Part shown: positions 32,509-40,006 of the stretch, piece after piece
How positions within the stretch are numbered: the stretch's first letter is position 1
Layout: every line of letters starts with the position of its first letter
Assembly (NCBI GenBank): GCA_031553835.1
Contig: JAVBKX010000034.1
Location: 1-46,568 of the forward strand
DNA from: JAVBKX01 sp031553835
Lineage (GTDB): Bacteria > Bacteroidota > Bacteroidia > Bacteroidales > Azobacteroidaceae
DNA: 46,568 nucleotides
Reading direction: 5' to 3'
Made by a program: the position numbers and the translations under genes
The notes under the pieces: generated by a model
What the model was told of the DNA's origin: nothing
What the model saw: the letters and a program-made list of their open reading frames with translations, nothing else
The model's database searches: none

Positions 32509-33873
32509 TTACTGCATTTCTTTATACAATAAATCCAATCCCTGCCTCACGATTTGCTGGATTTCAATTTTGGAAGTATCCACAAATTCGCATAATGCAA
32601 AATCTTCGGGAGCGACTTCATAAATCCCAAGATTTTCCATTTTTTCAATATCGAATGCAATAATGGCTTTTAACAAATATTCAGGCAAAATATCCATTGG
32701 AAATACTTTGTCATATTCATTCGACATGATGATGGATCGCTTTCCTCCTTTTATGCGGGCGTCCATCACATATTCTTTCTTTCCTGCAGGATCAAACAAC
32801 CAGGAGAAAAAAGTGCGACTGGCCGAAAACTTCTTTAACCCGGGCATAGCCCAACCAAAAAATTCGTTGGTTTCCGTTCCTTCCGGAATGACTGTAATCT
32901 GATTGTCATACGCATGCAAGCATCCGTCACGCTCTATTCTCTTTCCTGTTAATACATTACCTGAAATATATCGCAATGCTTTATCAGTAGTCGTATTATT
33001 TTCGAAAACCGAAGGTAATTGTGCTCCCGGCAACAAATGAACATAACCGGGTTTCAATATTTCTGATCCGGTCAATGCAACCAAACGGGTTTGGTCAACA
33101 ATGCCTTTATGAAACAACCGCCCAATAAACAACACATCGGTTGGTTGCATAGTCCACACCACTTCTTCTTTATTGATCGGCCTGATCTGATTGATTTGTA
33201 CACCGACATTGCCAACCGGATGAGGACCTTCAAAAGAAACTACTTCTACATTTTGAGCATTGATTAACGCCTGCGAAGTTGCATTGGAATGAATTCCCAG
33301 ATATACTTTTCCTGTTGTCAACTTAGACAACACATTTAATCCTATCTGAAAATCAGTCTCTTGTCCTTGTAATATAAATTCAAAATCAGGAGCTAACGGC
33401 GCAGAAAAAAATCCTGAAATAAATATATCGCGAGGAACATCATTCGGATTCGCCACAATATCGTAAGGACGCTGCCGGATAAAAGGAAAAATGCCTCCTT
33501 CAGACAATATGGACACTATTTCTTCCCGAGAAAGAATCGTCCAATCCTTTTTCTCAACCGAGGCCTGTTTTTGCTCTTTGCCGGGAACAATTTCCACATT
33601 CAGTAATCTGCGCTTTTCTCCCCTGTTTACAGCTGTCACTTCCCCACTAACGGGAGATACAACTTTCACTTCCGGATGATTTTTATCATACAAAACAGGC
33701 GTTCCTGCAACCACTTTATCTCCCGGCTTTACTGCCACCTTAGGTACAAATCCGGGAAAGTCATCGGGACAGATTGAATAAATCGCCGGAGCAACAACCG
33801 GCAACAATATCCGGTTGGCTTTTCCTTTCAAATGAATATCTAACCCTCTTTTTATCTTGATTCGTTGGGACAT
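32509..33873 (-). CDS. nqrA: Na+-translocating NADH:quinone reductase subunit A
   Basis: NqrA is the cytoplasmic-side subunit that binds ubiquinone/menaquinone near NqrB. The 454-residue product from ATG 33873 (MSQRIKIKRGLDIHLKGKA) has the N-terminal biotinyl-lipoyl-like fold (PVVSG-type VVSPVSGEVTAVNRGEKRRLLNV), GIFPFIRQRPYD, IFISGFFSAPLAPDFEFIL, GPHPVGNVGVQINQIRPI, and the NqrA C-terminal region. The open frame could be read 22 residues further up, but those overlap the -7 box at 33901-33908 and are unlike the family. It is the first gene of the operon nqrA > radical SAM > nqrBCDEF. Confidence 0.96.
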   Translation of the reverse strand: MSQRIKIKRGLDIHLKGKANRILLPVVAPAIYSICPDDFPGFVPKVAVKPGDKVVAGTPVLYDKNHPEVKVVSPVSGEVTAVNRGEKRRLLNVEIVPGKEQKQASVEKKDWTILSREEIVSILSEGGIFPFIRQRPYDIVANPNDVPRDIFISGFFSAPLAPDFEFILQGQETDFQIGLNVLSKLTTGKVYLGIHSNATSQALINAQNVEVVSFEGPHPVGNVGVQINQIRPINKEEVVWTMQPTDVLFIGRLFHKGIVDQTRLVALTGSEILKPGYVHLLPGAQLPSVFENNTTTDKALRYISGNVLTGKRIERDGCLHAYDNQITVIPEGTETNEFFGWAMPGLKKFSASRTFFSWLFDPAGKKEYVMDARIKGGKRSIIMSNEYDKVFPMDILPEYLLKAIIAFDIEKMENLGIYEVAPEDFALCEFVDTSKIEIQQIVRQGLDLLYKEMQ

Positions 33874-33900
33874 ATACAGTTTTTTTATTCCAAAACGGCG

Positions 33901-33908
33901 CAAAGTTA
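33901..33908 (-). promoter_or_regulatory. nqr operon promoter -7 box
   Basis: The minus strand reads TAACTTTG, a full TAnnTTTG match, 28 bp upstream of ATG 33873. The divergent sigma-factor promoter lies 43 bp away on the other strand. Confidence 0.6.
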
Positions 33909-33951
33909 CATTTTTTTTGCCAAAAGTTTTCATATTCAATGCAACGTTTTT

Positions 33952-33959
33952 TACTTTTG
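33952..33959 (+). promoter_or_regulatory. Promoter -7 box of the ECF sigma gene
   Basis: TACTTTTG matches TAnnTTTG and is 28 bp before the ATG at 33988, suggesting housekeeping-sigma transcription of this regulator rather than autoregulation alone. Confidence 0.55.
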
Positions 33960-33987
33960 TCCATTTATTATTTGAATTAAAAACCGG

Positions 33988-34539
33988 ATGACAGAGTTAG
34001 AGCTGGTCGAAAGTTGCAAAAAAGAAAACAATTCCGCACGAAGAAAGCTGTATGAAATCTACGCGCCACAGATGATGGGCATTTGCCTCCGTTATTGCGG
34101 AGATAAAATGACTGCTCAGGATTTGTTGCACGATGGATTTATTAAGGTTTTCGGCTCTTTCACATCATTCGATTATCGCGGCCCCGGTTCGCTTAAAGCA
34201 TGGCTCAGTAGAATTTTTGCCAATATTTGCCTGGAATACATCCGGAAAAATGGAGCAATGCAGGGATTTTTATCCCTCGAAGAAATTTCAGAGCCTGCAA
34301 CCTGGCCGCAAGAGGAGGATTATAAACAAATACCGGATGATGTATTAATGCATTTTATTTTAGAACTTCCAACCGGATACCGTACTATTTTCAATATGTA
34401 CACCATGGAAGAAATGTCACATAAAGAAATTGGAGCGGCTTTGGGAATCAATGAAAGTTCATCCCGGTCGCAACTCTCCCGGGCAAAAAATTTGTTAGCT
34501 GAAAGAATTAACGATTACTTGAAAAAGAATGAGCGATAG
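33988..34539 (+). CDS. ECF-type RNA polymerase sigma factor
   Basis: The 183-residue product has region 2 (ARRKLYEIYAPQMMGICLRYCGDKMTAQDLLHDGFIKVFGSFTSF) with the DxxHDGFIKVF form of the core-binding and -10 recognition helices, and region 4 (LELPTGYRTIFNMYTMEEMSHKEIGAALGINESSSRSQLSRAKNLL) with the -35 helix-turn-helix. There is no region 1 or 3, so it is a group 4 (ECF) factor. The 3' end overlaps the next gene by 11 bp, so the pair is translationally coupled and the partner is the obvious candidate regulator. Its targets are unknown. Confidence 0.95.
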   Translation: MTELELVESCKKENNSARRKLYEIYAPQMMGICLRYCGDKMTAQDLLHDGFIKVFGSFTSFDYRGPGSLKAWLSRIFANICLEYIRKNGAMQGFLSLEEISEPATWPQEEDYKQIPDDVLMHFILELPTGYRTIFNMYTMEEMSHKEIGAALGINESSSRSQLSRAKNLLAERINDYLKKNER

Positions 34540-35767
34540 CAAAGACCTTTTAACTAAAATATTCCACAAACGTCTGGTCGATTACAAACAGCAACCAGAT
34601 GCAAATACCTGGTCGAAAATCGAACAACAATTGTCGGCAGGAAAACAAAAATCGACTATGGCTATTTGGAGATGGGCCGGAGTGGCTGCGTCTATTTTAG
34701 TGATTATTGCTGCAGGATTTCTGTATGATTTTATCGACAAACCGAAAGAAACAAATACCACTGCATTCAATGTAAAACCCGAACAGCCGTACCCAAACAA
34801 ACAGGAGTTGCCTCAGGCTGCTCTGCCTATCCCGGAACAAATCACGGCCGGTAAACAAACGTCGATTGCAAACGTCTTTGCAAAGATTGCAAAAACGACT
34901 ACTATTTCCAATACAGAGATCTATTCTCCGAAAGCAGAAAACATTGACAAACAACCTGTTGACAATATATCCGCAGAACAGCAACCAATAGAACCGACTC
35001 CTGCAAAAGAAGAAAAGGATCCGAATTTCCAAAAGAAAACGCAATTAGAAGAAACTACCATAATGGATAATTTATGGGCTAACAACAGGTCTTCCTCCCA
35101 ACAACACCGAAGTATGCTCGCCCTGGCCATAGGTAACTCAGGAGCAAACCCTTCCGACATGATCAACCACAGCACTTCGGAAAAACCTGTATATAATTAT
35201 GATGCTATTCAATATGTATCGGGAAAATCCCAGGCGCTGTTGCGATCGACAGTCAACTATGAGCTGACCAACATTGATTATAAAATGCCATTAATGACCG
35301 GATTATATTTCAGGAAATATTTCACCCCATCCTTTGCGCTGGAAAGCGGATTAAGTTACACCTATCTCTCATCACGAGAATATTACCTTTCTGCCAACGC
35401 CCCGTCTATGACCAAAGATATCAAGTTACATTATTTGGGCATCCCGGTTAAAGGAATATGGTCGGTGTATAACAATAATCGTTTTTCTTGTTATTTCACC
35501 GGAGGCGGCAGTATGGAAAAATGCATTAGCGGAAAAGAAACGGTATCCACATCCGATAATTCAACCTCCTCCACCCTGTCTGTCCCGGAATTTCAATTCT
35601 CCGTAGCAGGAGGTATAGGCGTCAACTATCGTCTTGTCGGCCATTTAGGTATCTTTATTGAACCTGGAGCCAGTTATTTCTTTGATGATGGTAATGAGAT
35701 AAAGACCATCAGAAAACATGCCCCATTCAATTTTCAGTTGCAAGGCGGTCTCCGGATGGCTTGGTGA
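34529..35767 (+). CDS. Putative anti-sigma/beta-barrel fusion protein partner of the ECF sigma factor
   Basis: The 412-residue product has a cytoplasmic N-terminus (about 1-43) with PDANTWSKIEQQL, a single membrane helix (about 44-66, IWRWAGVAASILVIIAAGFLYDFI), a long low-complexity Pro/Gln/Thr-rich linker (about 70-190), and a C-terminal region (about 215-412) that looks like an outer-membrane beta-barrel: MTGLYFRKYFTPSFALESGLSYTYLSSREYYL, HYLGIPVKGIWSVYNNNRFSCYFTGGG, GGIGVNYRLVGHLGIFIEPGASYFF and the terminal FNFQLQGGLRMAW with an aromatic end. The N-terminal part has the layout of membrane-bound anti-sigma factors. A protein that could reach from cytoplasm to outer membrane would be an unusual signal device; the barrel call is by eye. 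Confidence 0.75.
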   Translation: MSDSKDLLTKIFHKRLVDYKQQPDANTWSKIEQQLSAGKQKSTMAIWRWAGVAASILVIIAAGFLYDFIDKPKETNTTAFNVKPEQPYPNKQELPQAALPIPEQITAGKQTSIANVFAKIAKTTTISNTEIYSPKAENIDKQPVDNISAEQQPIEPTPAKEEKDPNFQKKTQLEETTIMDNLWANNRSSSQQHRSMLALAIGNSGANPSDMINHSTSEKPVYNYDAIQYVSGKSQALLRSTVNYELTNIDYKMPLMTGLYFRKYFTPSFALESGLSYTYLSSREYYLSANAPSMTKDIKLHYLGIPVKGIWSVYNNNRFSCYFTGGGSMEKCISGKETVSTSDNSTSSTLSVPEFQFSVAGGIGVNYRLVGHLGIFIEPGASYFFDDGNEIKTIRKHAPFNFQLQGGLRMAW

Positions 35768-35815
35768 GAAATTTAATTTTTCATTGCTAATTTTTCATTC
35801 TTCCAAATTTTATCG

Positions 35816-35823
35816 TACCTTTG
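35816..35823 (+). promoter_or_regulatory. rpsF operon promoter -7 box
   Basis: TACCTTTG matches TAnnTTTG and is 50 bp before the rpsF ATG at 35874. The longer open frame upstream of rpsF runs through this box and into the previous gene, so it is not real. Confidence 0.65.
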
Positions 35824-35873
35824 CACCTCGATTTTTACAAATTTATAGTAAATCATTTATTAATCAATTATTT

Positions 35874-36218
35874 ATGAACAATTACGAAACCGTTTTCATT
35901 TTGACTCCCGTTTTGTCTGATGTACAGATGAAGGAAGCGGTCGAAAAATTCAAAGGGATCCTCACCGCCGAAGGTGCAGAGATCGTGAATGAAGAAAATT
36001 GGGGCTTACGCAAGTTGGCATACCCAATTCAAAAAAAATCCACCGGATTTTATGCCTTGTTAGAATTCAAAGCTGATCCTACAGTGATCGAAAAGCTGGA
36101 AACCCAGTACCGTCGCGACGAAAGAGTAATCCGCTTCCTGACTTTCCGCCAGGATAAAGATTTTGCAGCTTACGCAGAGAAAAGAAGAAATAAATCTAAA
36201 ACTGTCAAAGAAAACTAA
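35874..36218 (+). CDS. rpsF: 30S ribosomal protein S6
   Basis: S6 binds 16S rRNA at the platform as a heterodimer with S18. The 114-residue product starts MNNYETVFILTPVLSDVQMKEAVEKF, with NWGLRKLAYPIQKKSTGFYALLEF and RRDERVIRFLTF, which match the S6 fold, and a basic C-terminal tail KRRNKSKTVKEN. It heads the classic rpsF-rpsR-rplI operon, 2 bp before rpsR, with the promoter at 35816-35823. Confidence 0.98.
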   Translation: MNNYETVFILTPVLSDVQMKEAVEKFKGILTAEGAEIVNEENWGLRKLAYPIQKKSTGFYALLEFKADPTVIEKLETQYRRDERVIRFLTFRQDKDFAAYAEKRRNKSKTVKEN

Positions 36219-36220
36219 TC

Positions 36221-36493
36221 ATGGCACAACAAAATAATTCAGAAATCCGCTACTTAACTCCTCCTACTGTTGATGTTAAGAAAAAGAAATACTGCCGTTT
36301 CAAAAAGAGTGGCATCAAATTTATCGATTACAAAGATCCGGAATTCCTTAAAAAATTCCTGAACGAGCAAGGAAAAATCCTTCCCCGCCGTATCACCGGG
36401 ACATCGTTGAAATTTCAACACCGTGTAGCTCAAGCTGTGAAGAGAGCCCGTCATTTGGCTTTGCTTCCTTATGTAACCGATTTGATGAAATAA
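36221..36493 (+). CDS. rpsR: 30S ribosomal protein S18
   Basis: The 90-residue product contains KKYCRFKKSGIKFIDYKDPEFLKKFLNEQGKILPRRITGTSLKFQHRVAQAVKRARHLALLPY in the family order, with the conserved IDYKD and LPRRITGTS segments. S18 pairs with S6 on the 30S platform. The single cysteine in the N-terminal CRFKK suggests the non-zinc form common to many bacteria. It starts 2 bp after the rpsF stop. Confidence 0.98.
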   Translation: MAQQNNSEIRYLTPPTVDVKKKKYCRFKKSGIKFIDYKDPEFLKKFLNEQGKILPRRITGTSLKFQHRVAQAVKRARHLALLPYVTDLMK

Positions 36494-36497
36494 TAAA

Positions 36498-36504
36498 AAG
36501 GAGG
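36498..36504 (+). promoter_or_regulatory. Full Shine-Dalgarno sequence before rplI
   Basis: AAGGAGG sits 7 bp before the rplI ATG. Strong anti-16S pairing is uncommon in Bacteroidota, where most starts in this window have only A-rich leaders, so the site stands out. Confidence 0.7.
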
Positions 36505-36511
36505 AAACAAC

Positions 36512-36955
36512 ATGCAAGTTATATTAAAAGAAGATGTCGTAAACCTTGGATACAAGGACGATATTGTAAATGTGAAAGACGGATACGGAAGAAACTATCT
36601 GATTCCGCAACAAAAAGCAGTAATCGCTTCCGAATCAGCTAAAAAAGTATTAGCTGAGAATCTTCGCCAACGCGCTCACAAACTGGAAAAAATCAAACAA
36701 GATGCACAAACATTGGCTGGAAAACTGGAAAGTGTAAGCCTTACAATTGGCGCAAAAACCAGTTCTACCGGAACTATCTTCGGTTCGGTTGGTAACATCC
36801 AAATCGCTGATGCTTTGAGCAAAAAAGGATTTGAAGTAGATCGCAAGTGTATCGTAATTAAAGATTCTGTAAAAGAAATTGGCAATTACAAAGCTGTATT
36901 AAAATTACACAAAGAAGTTTCTATAGAAATACCTTTCGAAGTGATTTCGGAATAA
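36512..36955 (+). CDS. rplI: 50S ribosomal protein L9
   Basis: L9 binds 23S rRNA with its N-terminal domain and reaches across to a neighbouring ribosome through a long helix. The 147-residue product starts MQVILKEDVVNLGYKDDIVNVKDGYGRNYLIPQQKAVIAS, the L9 signature, followed by the connecting helix (about 40-75) and the C-terminal domain with IGAKTSSTGTIFGSVGNIQIADALSKKG and LHKEVSIEIPFEVISE. It ends the operon; a strong terminator follows 25 bp later. Confidence 0.98.
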   Translation: MQVILKEDVVNLGYKDDIVNVKDGYGRNYLIPQQKAVIASESAKKVLAENLRQRAHKLEKIKQDAQTLAGKLESVSLTIGAKTSSTGTIFGSVGNIQIADALSKKGFEVDRKCIVIKDSVKEIGNYKAVLKLHKEVSIEIPFEVISE

Positions 36956-36980
36956 GTACGACTTCACAAACTTTTTACAA

Positions 36981-37016
36981 ACGGAATTTGGGGCAATCCA
37001 GATTCCGTTTTTTTTT
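36981..37016 (+). terminator. Rho-independent terminator of rpsF-rpsR-rplI
   Basis: ACGGAATTTGG (36981-36991) pairs with CCAGATTCCGT (36998-37008; one G-U pair) and is followed by a run of nine T. The rest of the 230-bp gap to the recombinase holds its promoter and nothing else recognised. Confidence 0.92.
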
Positions 37017-37134
37017 ATAATTTCTAATCATTAATAATCGCCGAACCACAAAATTCTCATAGAAATCGCCATACAGTATGGATATCAATAAAACACTTTA
37101 CAAGAACTTACTATTTCTTTTTTGATAAAAGTAT

Positions 37135-37142
37135 TATCTTTG
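37135..37142 (+). promoter_or_regulatory. Promoter -7 box of the tyrosine recombinase
   Basis: TATCTTTG matches TAnnTTTG, 43 bp before the ATG at 37186. Confidence 0.5.
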
Positions 37143-37185
37143 CAATAGTTCTATCCAACCAAACAATTTATGTACCTTAAGTACC

Positions 37186-38304
37186 ATGGAGGAAAATACG
37201 TTCAAAATAAGCATTGAATACGCTTTTCATAAAAAACAAAGAGTGATCAAATTACTCTTCGCATACAATGCTGCACTGATAATTCAAGTAAAGCAACTCC
37301 CCGGAATCCGGTGGAGCCAAAGTATGCGATGCTGGTACTTGCCCGACACAGCACAATCAAAAGCAGCATTACGTCAATCGGGACTTATAGAAAAACTGGA
37401 ATTGCACGACAAAGAAATTGCAGACATGAATTCTGCATCCATTTCAAATCAAAACCAAAAATCATTCGAACCTTTACTCAATCGTTTTTCCAATTACATG
37501 AAAGAACGACGTTACAGTTCGCGCACCATTGAAGGCTACACAGAATGCCTGCGTATTTTTTTCAATTTTCTCCATTGGAAAAACATTTTGGAGATAGATA
37601 ATGAAGATGTTGCCAATTTCAACCGGAATTATATACTTGCCCGCAAATTGTCGGCGACTTACCAAAGCCAGTTTGTGAGCGCCATTAAATTGTTTTTTGA
37701 GAAAATTCCACATAAACGGTTGTCTGTAGAACAAATCGAGCGACCACGCAGAGGAAGACCATTGCCAAAAGTCATGTCCAAAGAGGATATTTCAAAAATA
37801 ATCGGTTGTACCGGGAATCTGAAACACCGTGCCATGCTTTCGTTGCTATATTCCTGCGGGTTACGGCGCAATGAATTGCTCGACATGCACATTACGGATA
37901 TCGATTCTAAACGCAACATGGTTAACGTTCGCCATGCCAAAGGCGATAAAGACCGTCAAGTTCCCTTGTCGCCAAAAATACTCGAACTGTTGCGCGAATA
38001 TTTCAAGAAATATCATCCTGTCACTTGGCTGTTTGAAGGTGAAAAGCCCGGCACACCCTATACCGGCGAAAGCCTGCACCGGGTATTTGTAGCGGCCAAA
38101 CAACGGGCAGGCGTAAACGGTCGATTTACACTGCACAGCCTTCGCCACAGTTACGCTACCCATTTGATGGAAGCAGGTGTTGGCTTGCGTTATATTCAAG
38201 AATTGCTCGGACATCGCCACATCAAGACCACTGAAATTTACACCCATGTAAGTTCTGAAGCAATCGGCAAAATAAAATCACCTTTTGATTCCTTAGAATT
38301 ATGA
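37186..38304 (+). CDS. Tyrosine recombinase (XerC/D-like; candidate integron-type integrase)
   Basis: The 372-residue product has an N-terminal extra domain (about 1-75, with RWSQSMRCWYLPD), a SAM-like core-binding domain (about 95-185, RYSSRTIEGYTECLRIFFNFL) and a catalytic domain with all expected residues: Arg227 (CGLRRNE), Lys252 (AKGDKDR), His317 and Arg320 (LHSLRHSY), His343 (LLGHRHI) and nucleophile Tyr352 (EIYTHV). The spacing from Lys252 to His317 is about that of Xer recombinases, so the extra insertion of classical IntI proteins is absent. The C-terminus GKIKSPFDSLEL resembles the SPLD-type tail of integron integrases. It is read toward the attC-like array, as in the 'reverse' integron of Treponema denticola. 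It could also be an ordinary Xer or element integrase. Confidence 0.92.
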   Translation: MEENTFKISIEYAFHKKQRVIKLLFAYNAALIIQVKQLPGIRWSQSMRCWYLPDTAQSKAALRQSGLIEKLELHDKEIADMNSASISNQNQKSFEPLLNRFSNYMKERRYSSRTIEGYTECLRIFFNFLHWKNILEIDNEDVANFNRNYILARKLSATYQSQFVSAIKLFFEKIPHKRLSVEQIERPRRGRPLPKVMSKEDISKIIGCTGNLKHRAMLSLLYSCGLRRNELLDMHITDIDSKRNMVNVRHAKGDKDRQVPLSPKILELLREYFKKYHPVTWLFEGEKPGTPYTGESLHRVFVAAKQRAGVNGRFTLHSLRHSYATHLMEAGVGLRYIQELLGHRHIKTTEIYTHVSSEAIGKIKSPFDSLEL

Positions 38305-38335
38305 AAATGGGAGTTATATCAAAAATAGGGATTTA

Positions 38336-38373
38336 TTACAACAAACATCCTATTTTTGGGATGATGGTTGTAA
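38336..38373. other. Imperfect hairpin just upstream of the candidate attI core
   Basis: TTACAAC (38336-38342) and CATCC (38346-38350) pair with GGATG (38359-38363) and GTTGTAA (38367-38373), with three unpaired bases in each arm and an 8-nt loop. It lies between the recombinase stop and the GTTGGGT core at 38406. Confidence 0.6.
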
Positions 38374-38405
38374 CAAAGGGAGGTATGAGTGCAACCTATA
38401 ATCGA

Positions 38406-38412
38406 GTTGGGT
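38406..38412 (+). other. Candidate attI-type core site GTTGGGT
   Basis: GTTGGGT fits the integron core consensus GTTRRRY, 102 bp after the recombinase stop codon and 42 bp before the first cargo gene. No inverse core (RYYYAAC) partner lies close upstream, as expected of attI rather than attC. Downstream bases (GGCATTGA, ACGGACAG, GAAAAT) resemble those following the cores at 39095 and 42983. A 7-bp match alone is weak; position and downstream similarity are the support. Confidence 0.4.
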
Positions 38413-38453
38413 GGCATTGAACGGACAGTGAAAATATTGAAAAAAGTATAACG

Positions 38454-38957
38454 ATGAAAGAGGAATATTCAAAAGAATGGATTGACTTTATGGGAAAGGA
38501 AGAAGCCTTCCGAAAAGCATCAGCATTTTACAATCTACATATCGACTTAGAAACGCAAAAGAAAGATATATTACAATCCTTTGAAAGCAGGAACGGACGG
38601 TTAATTACGACACGATTGATGAGTAAAGGATATATCCATCCAGAGGCAATAGAATTGGTTTGGGACAAATTGGTTTATCTTGTATTTTACGGCGTAAACT
38701 CTGTTTCATCTTGGGCTGTATCTTCTTTAATGCAACTTCCCAGTGGCAAACGAAAAAAATACCGCAGAGAGATTGGTCGTTTAGCATTGGAATATGCTGA
38801 CAAAGAGAAACAAGATGATATTGCACTGATGTTTGGATTAGACCTTTTATACAAAATGAAATGCAAGGAAGAGATATTACTTTACATCGAAAGATTTAAA
38901 GAATATTTGGACTTAGACGAAAATGACATATTGTATTATCAAGATATATCCGAATGA
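38454..38957 (+). CDS. Unknown protein, first cargo gene of the array
   Basis: I do not recognise this 167-residue protein. It is soluble, helical and charged, with no signal peptide or membrane segment. Notable stretches are KASAFYNLHIDLETQKKDILQSFESRNG near the start, a hydrophobic middle (LVYLVFYGVNSVSSWAVSSLMQLPSGKRKKYRREIG) and an acidic end (KEYLDLDENDILYYQDISE). It starts 42 bp after the candidate attI core and its stop codon is 10 bp before the first attC-like element, exactly the layout of an integron gene cassette (core to core about 690 bp). No TAnnTTTG promoter is obvious, so it may depend on read-through from the recombinase. An immunity or toxin-antitoxin role is possible but nothing in the sequence shows it. 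Confidence 0.75.
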   Translation: MKEEYSKEWIDFMGKEEAFRKASAFYNLHIDLETQKKDILQSFESRNGRLITTRLMSKGYIHPEAIELVWDKLVYLVFYGVNSVSSWAVSSLMQLPSGKRKKYRREIGRLALEYADKEKQDDIALMFGLDLLYKMKCKEEILLYIERFKEYLDLDENDILYYQDISE

Positions 38958-38967
38958 CGAAAACGCC

Positions 38968-39101
38968 ACCCAACTGCCTGCCTGCTTTCAGGCGGGGTGA
39001 CAGCGTGGTTTTCAAATTTTTGCGCCCGCATCACCTTCGGCATCGGCGGACAGTAACGTGCGCCGCAACACGCCCGAAAAGCAGCTGGCGGCACGTTGGG
39101 C
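38968..39101 (+). repeat. attC-like element 1
   Basis: A GC-rich 134-bp element in AT-rich surroundings. It begins with inverse core ACCCAAC (38968-38974) and ends with core GTTGGGC (39095-39101), fitting RYYYAAC and GTTRRRY. The next inner arms TGCC...GGCA pair, with an extra C between GGCA and GTTGGG giving one unpaired base on one side, as in the extrahelical bases of attC. Further inside, TGCC-TGC pairs with GCAGCTGGC. It starts 10 bp after a stop codon. The second copy at 42858-42989 shares both ends and several inner blocks. Confidence 0.65.
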
Positions 39102-39382
39102 GCAACGAAGGGTAGCTAAAAAACCTTCTTTAATAGCAACGGAGGACAGAGACGTGAAAAATCAAAATTTGCCACTTGGACAACGACTTTAAAAACAAAC
39201 GAAATGAGAAGTGCACACATATTTCATGGATAGTTAGCTTTCGCCATGTTTGCTTTACTTACATCGCATCGCCAACTCCATGCCTCAAAATGGCTGCTCC
39301 ATTTTGAGACTTCGCCCACACCCTACGGGTGGAAAGCGCAACAACAAGAATGATTGTAAATTATTGAATAATAAAAGGTATT
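39102..39382. other. Structured leader between attC-like element 1 and the YARHG gene
   Basis: No credible gene lies here. The first 70 bp (GCAACGAAGG ... ACGGAGGACAGAGACGTGAAAAAT) resemble the segment after attC-like element 2. Further on, CTCAAAATGG (39284-39293) and CCATTTTGAG (39299-39308) form a perfect 10-bp hairpin, followed by CACCC-TAC-GGGTG (39319-39331). No clear U-tract follows either hairpin. Confidence 0.6.
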
Positions 39383-40006
39383 ATGACAGAAATTCAAGAA
39401 CTCCGCAAACAAAAACTCCAAAGATTGGAAGAGGAACGTATAAAACATAACCAATTAAAGGGGGAACAAAGAAAAGAGGCGGAACGTAAAAGAAAGCAAG
39501 GACAAAAAGATACAAAACGTGGTTGCTTAATTGTTGTTATTGTGGTTGTAATTCTTTTGCTTCTTGCTAATTACAATAGTATTTATAATGGCATAAGTCA
39601 ATTAATAGGATTAGAAGAAAAATATGAAAAACCTGATATTGTAAATACTTCCAATACTAATTCTCCAGTAAAGGAAGAAACTAAAGCTACTACTACAACT
39701 CCTTCTATGGCAAAGCCCGAAAATCAAAATAAAAACCAAAACAATTCAGGTTCTTCAACTTTCGGCAGATTTCCGCAAGCGTCTGAAAGACTTTTAACTA
39801 CTTCTGAATTAAAAGGTTTGAGTAAATACAACCTGAAAATTATGCGGAATGAAATCTTTGCCCGACACGGCTATATTTTTCAAACAAATGAGATGAAAAA
39901 CTATTTTCAAAATCAAAGTTGGTACACGCCTAAATACAGAGATGTAAGTTCATTACTATCGAATATAGAACAAAAAAATGTAGCACTAATAAAACGTTAT
40001 GAATAG
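39383..40006 (+). CDS. YARHG-domain single-pass membrane protein
   Basis: The 207-residue product has a highly charged N-terminal coiled coil (about 1-45, LRKQKLQRLEEERIKHNQLKGEQRKEAERKRK), one membrane helix (about 48-64, CLIVVIVVVILLLLANY), a Thr/Asn/Ser-rich linker and a C-terminal YARHG domain (about 130-207) with LTTSELKGLSKYNLKIMRNEIFARHGYIFQTNEM and QSWYTPKY. YARHG domains are extracytoplasmic, of unknown biochemistry, and are often found with cell-wall enzymes. It overlaps the next gene by 8 bp, so the two are co-translated. Topology suggests the coiled coil is inside and the YARHG domain in the periplasm. Confidence 0.88.
   Translation: MTEIQELRKQKLQRLEEERIKHNQLKGEQRKEAERKRKQGQKDTKRGCLIVVIVVVILLLLANYNSIYNGISQLIGLEEKYEKPDIVNTSNTNSPVKEETKATTTTPSMAKPENQNKNQNNSGSSTFGRFPQASERLLTTSELKGLSKYNLKIMRNEIFARHGYIFQTNEMKNYFQNQSWYTPKYRDVSSLLSNIEQKNVALIKRYE

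Noticed and set aside
37186..38304. Calling the recombinase a definite IntI
   Set aside because: The catalytic residues are right and the C-terminal tail is similar, but the IntI-specific insertion between the lysine and histidine boxes is not present, so only a candidate role is given.
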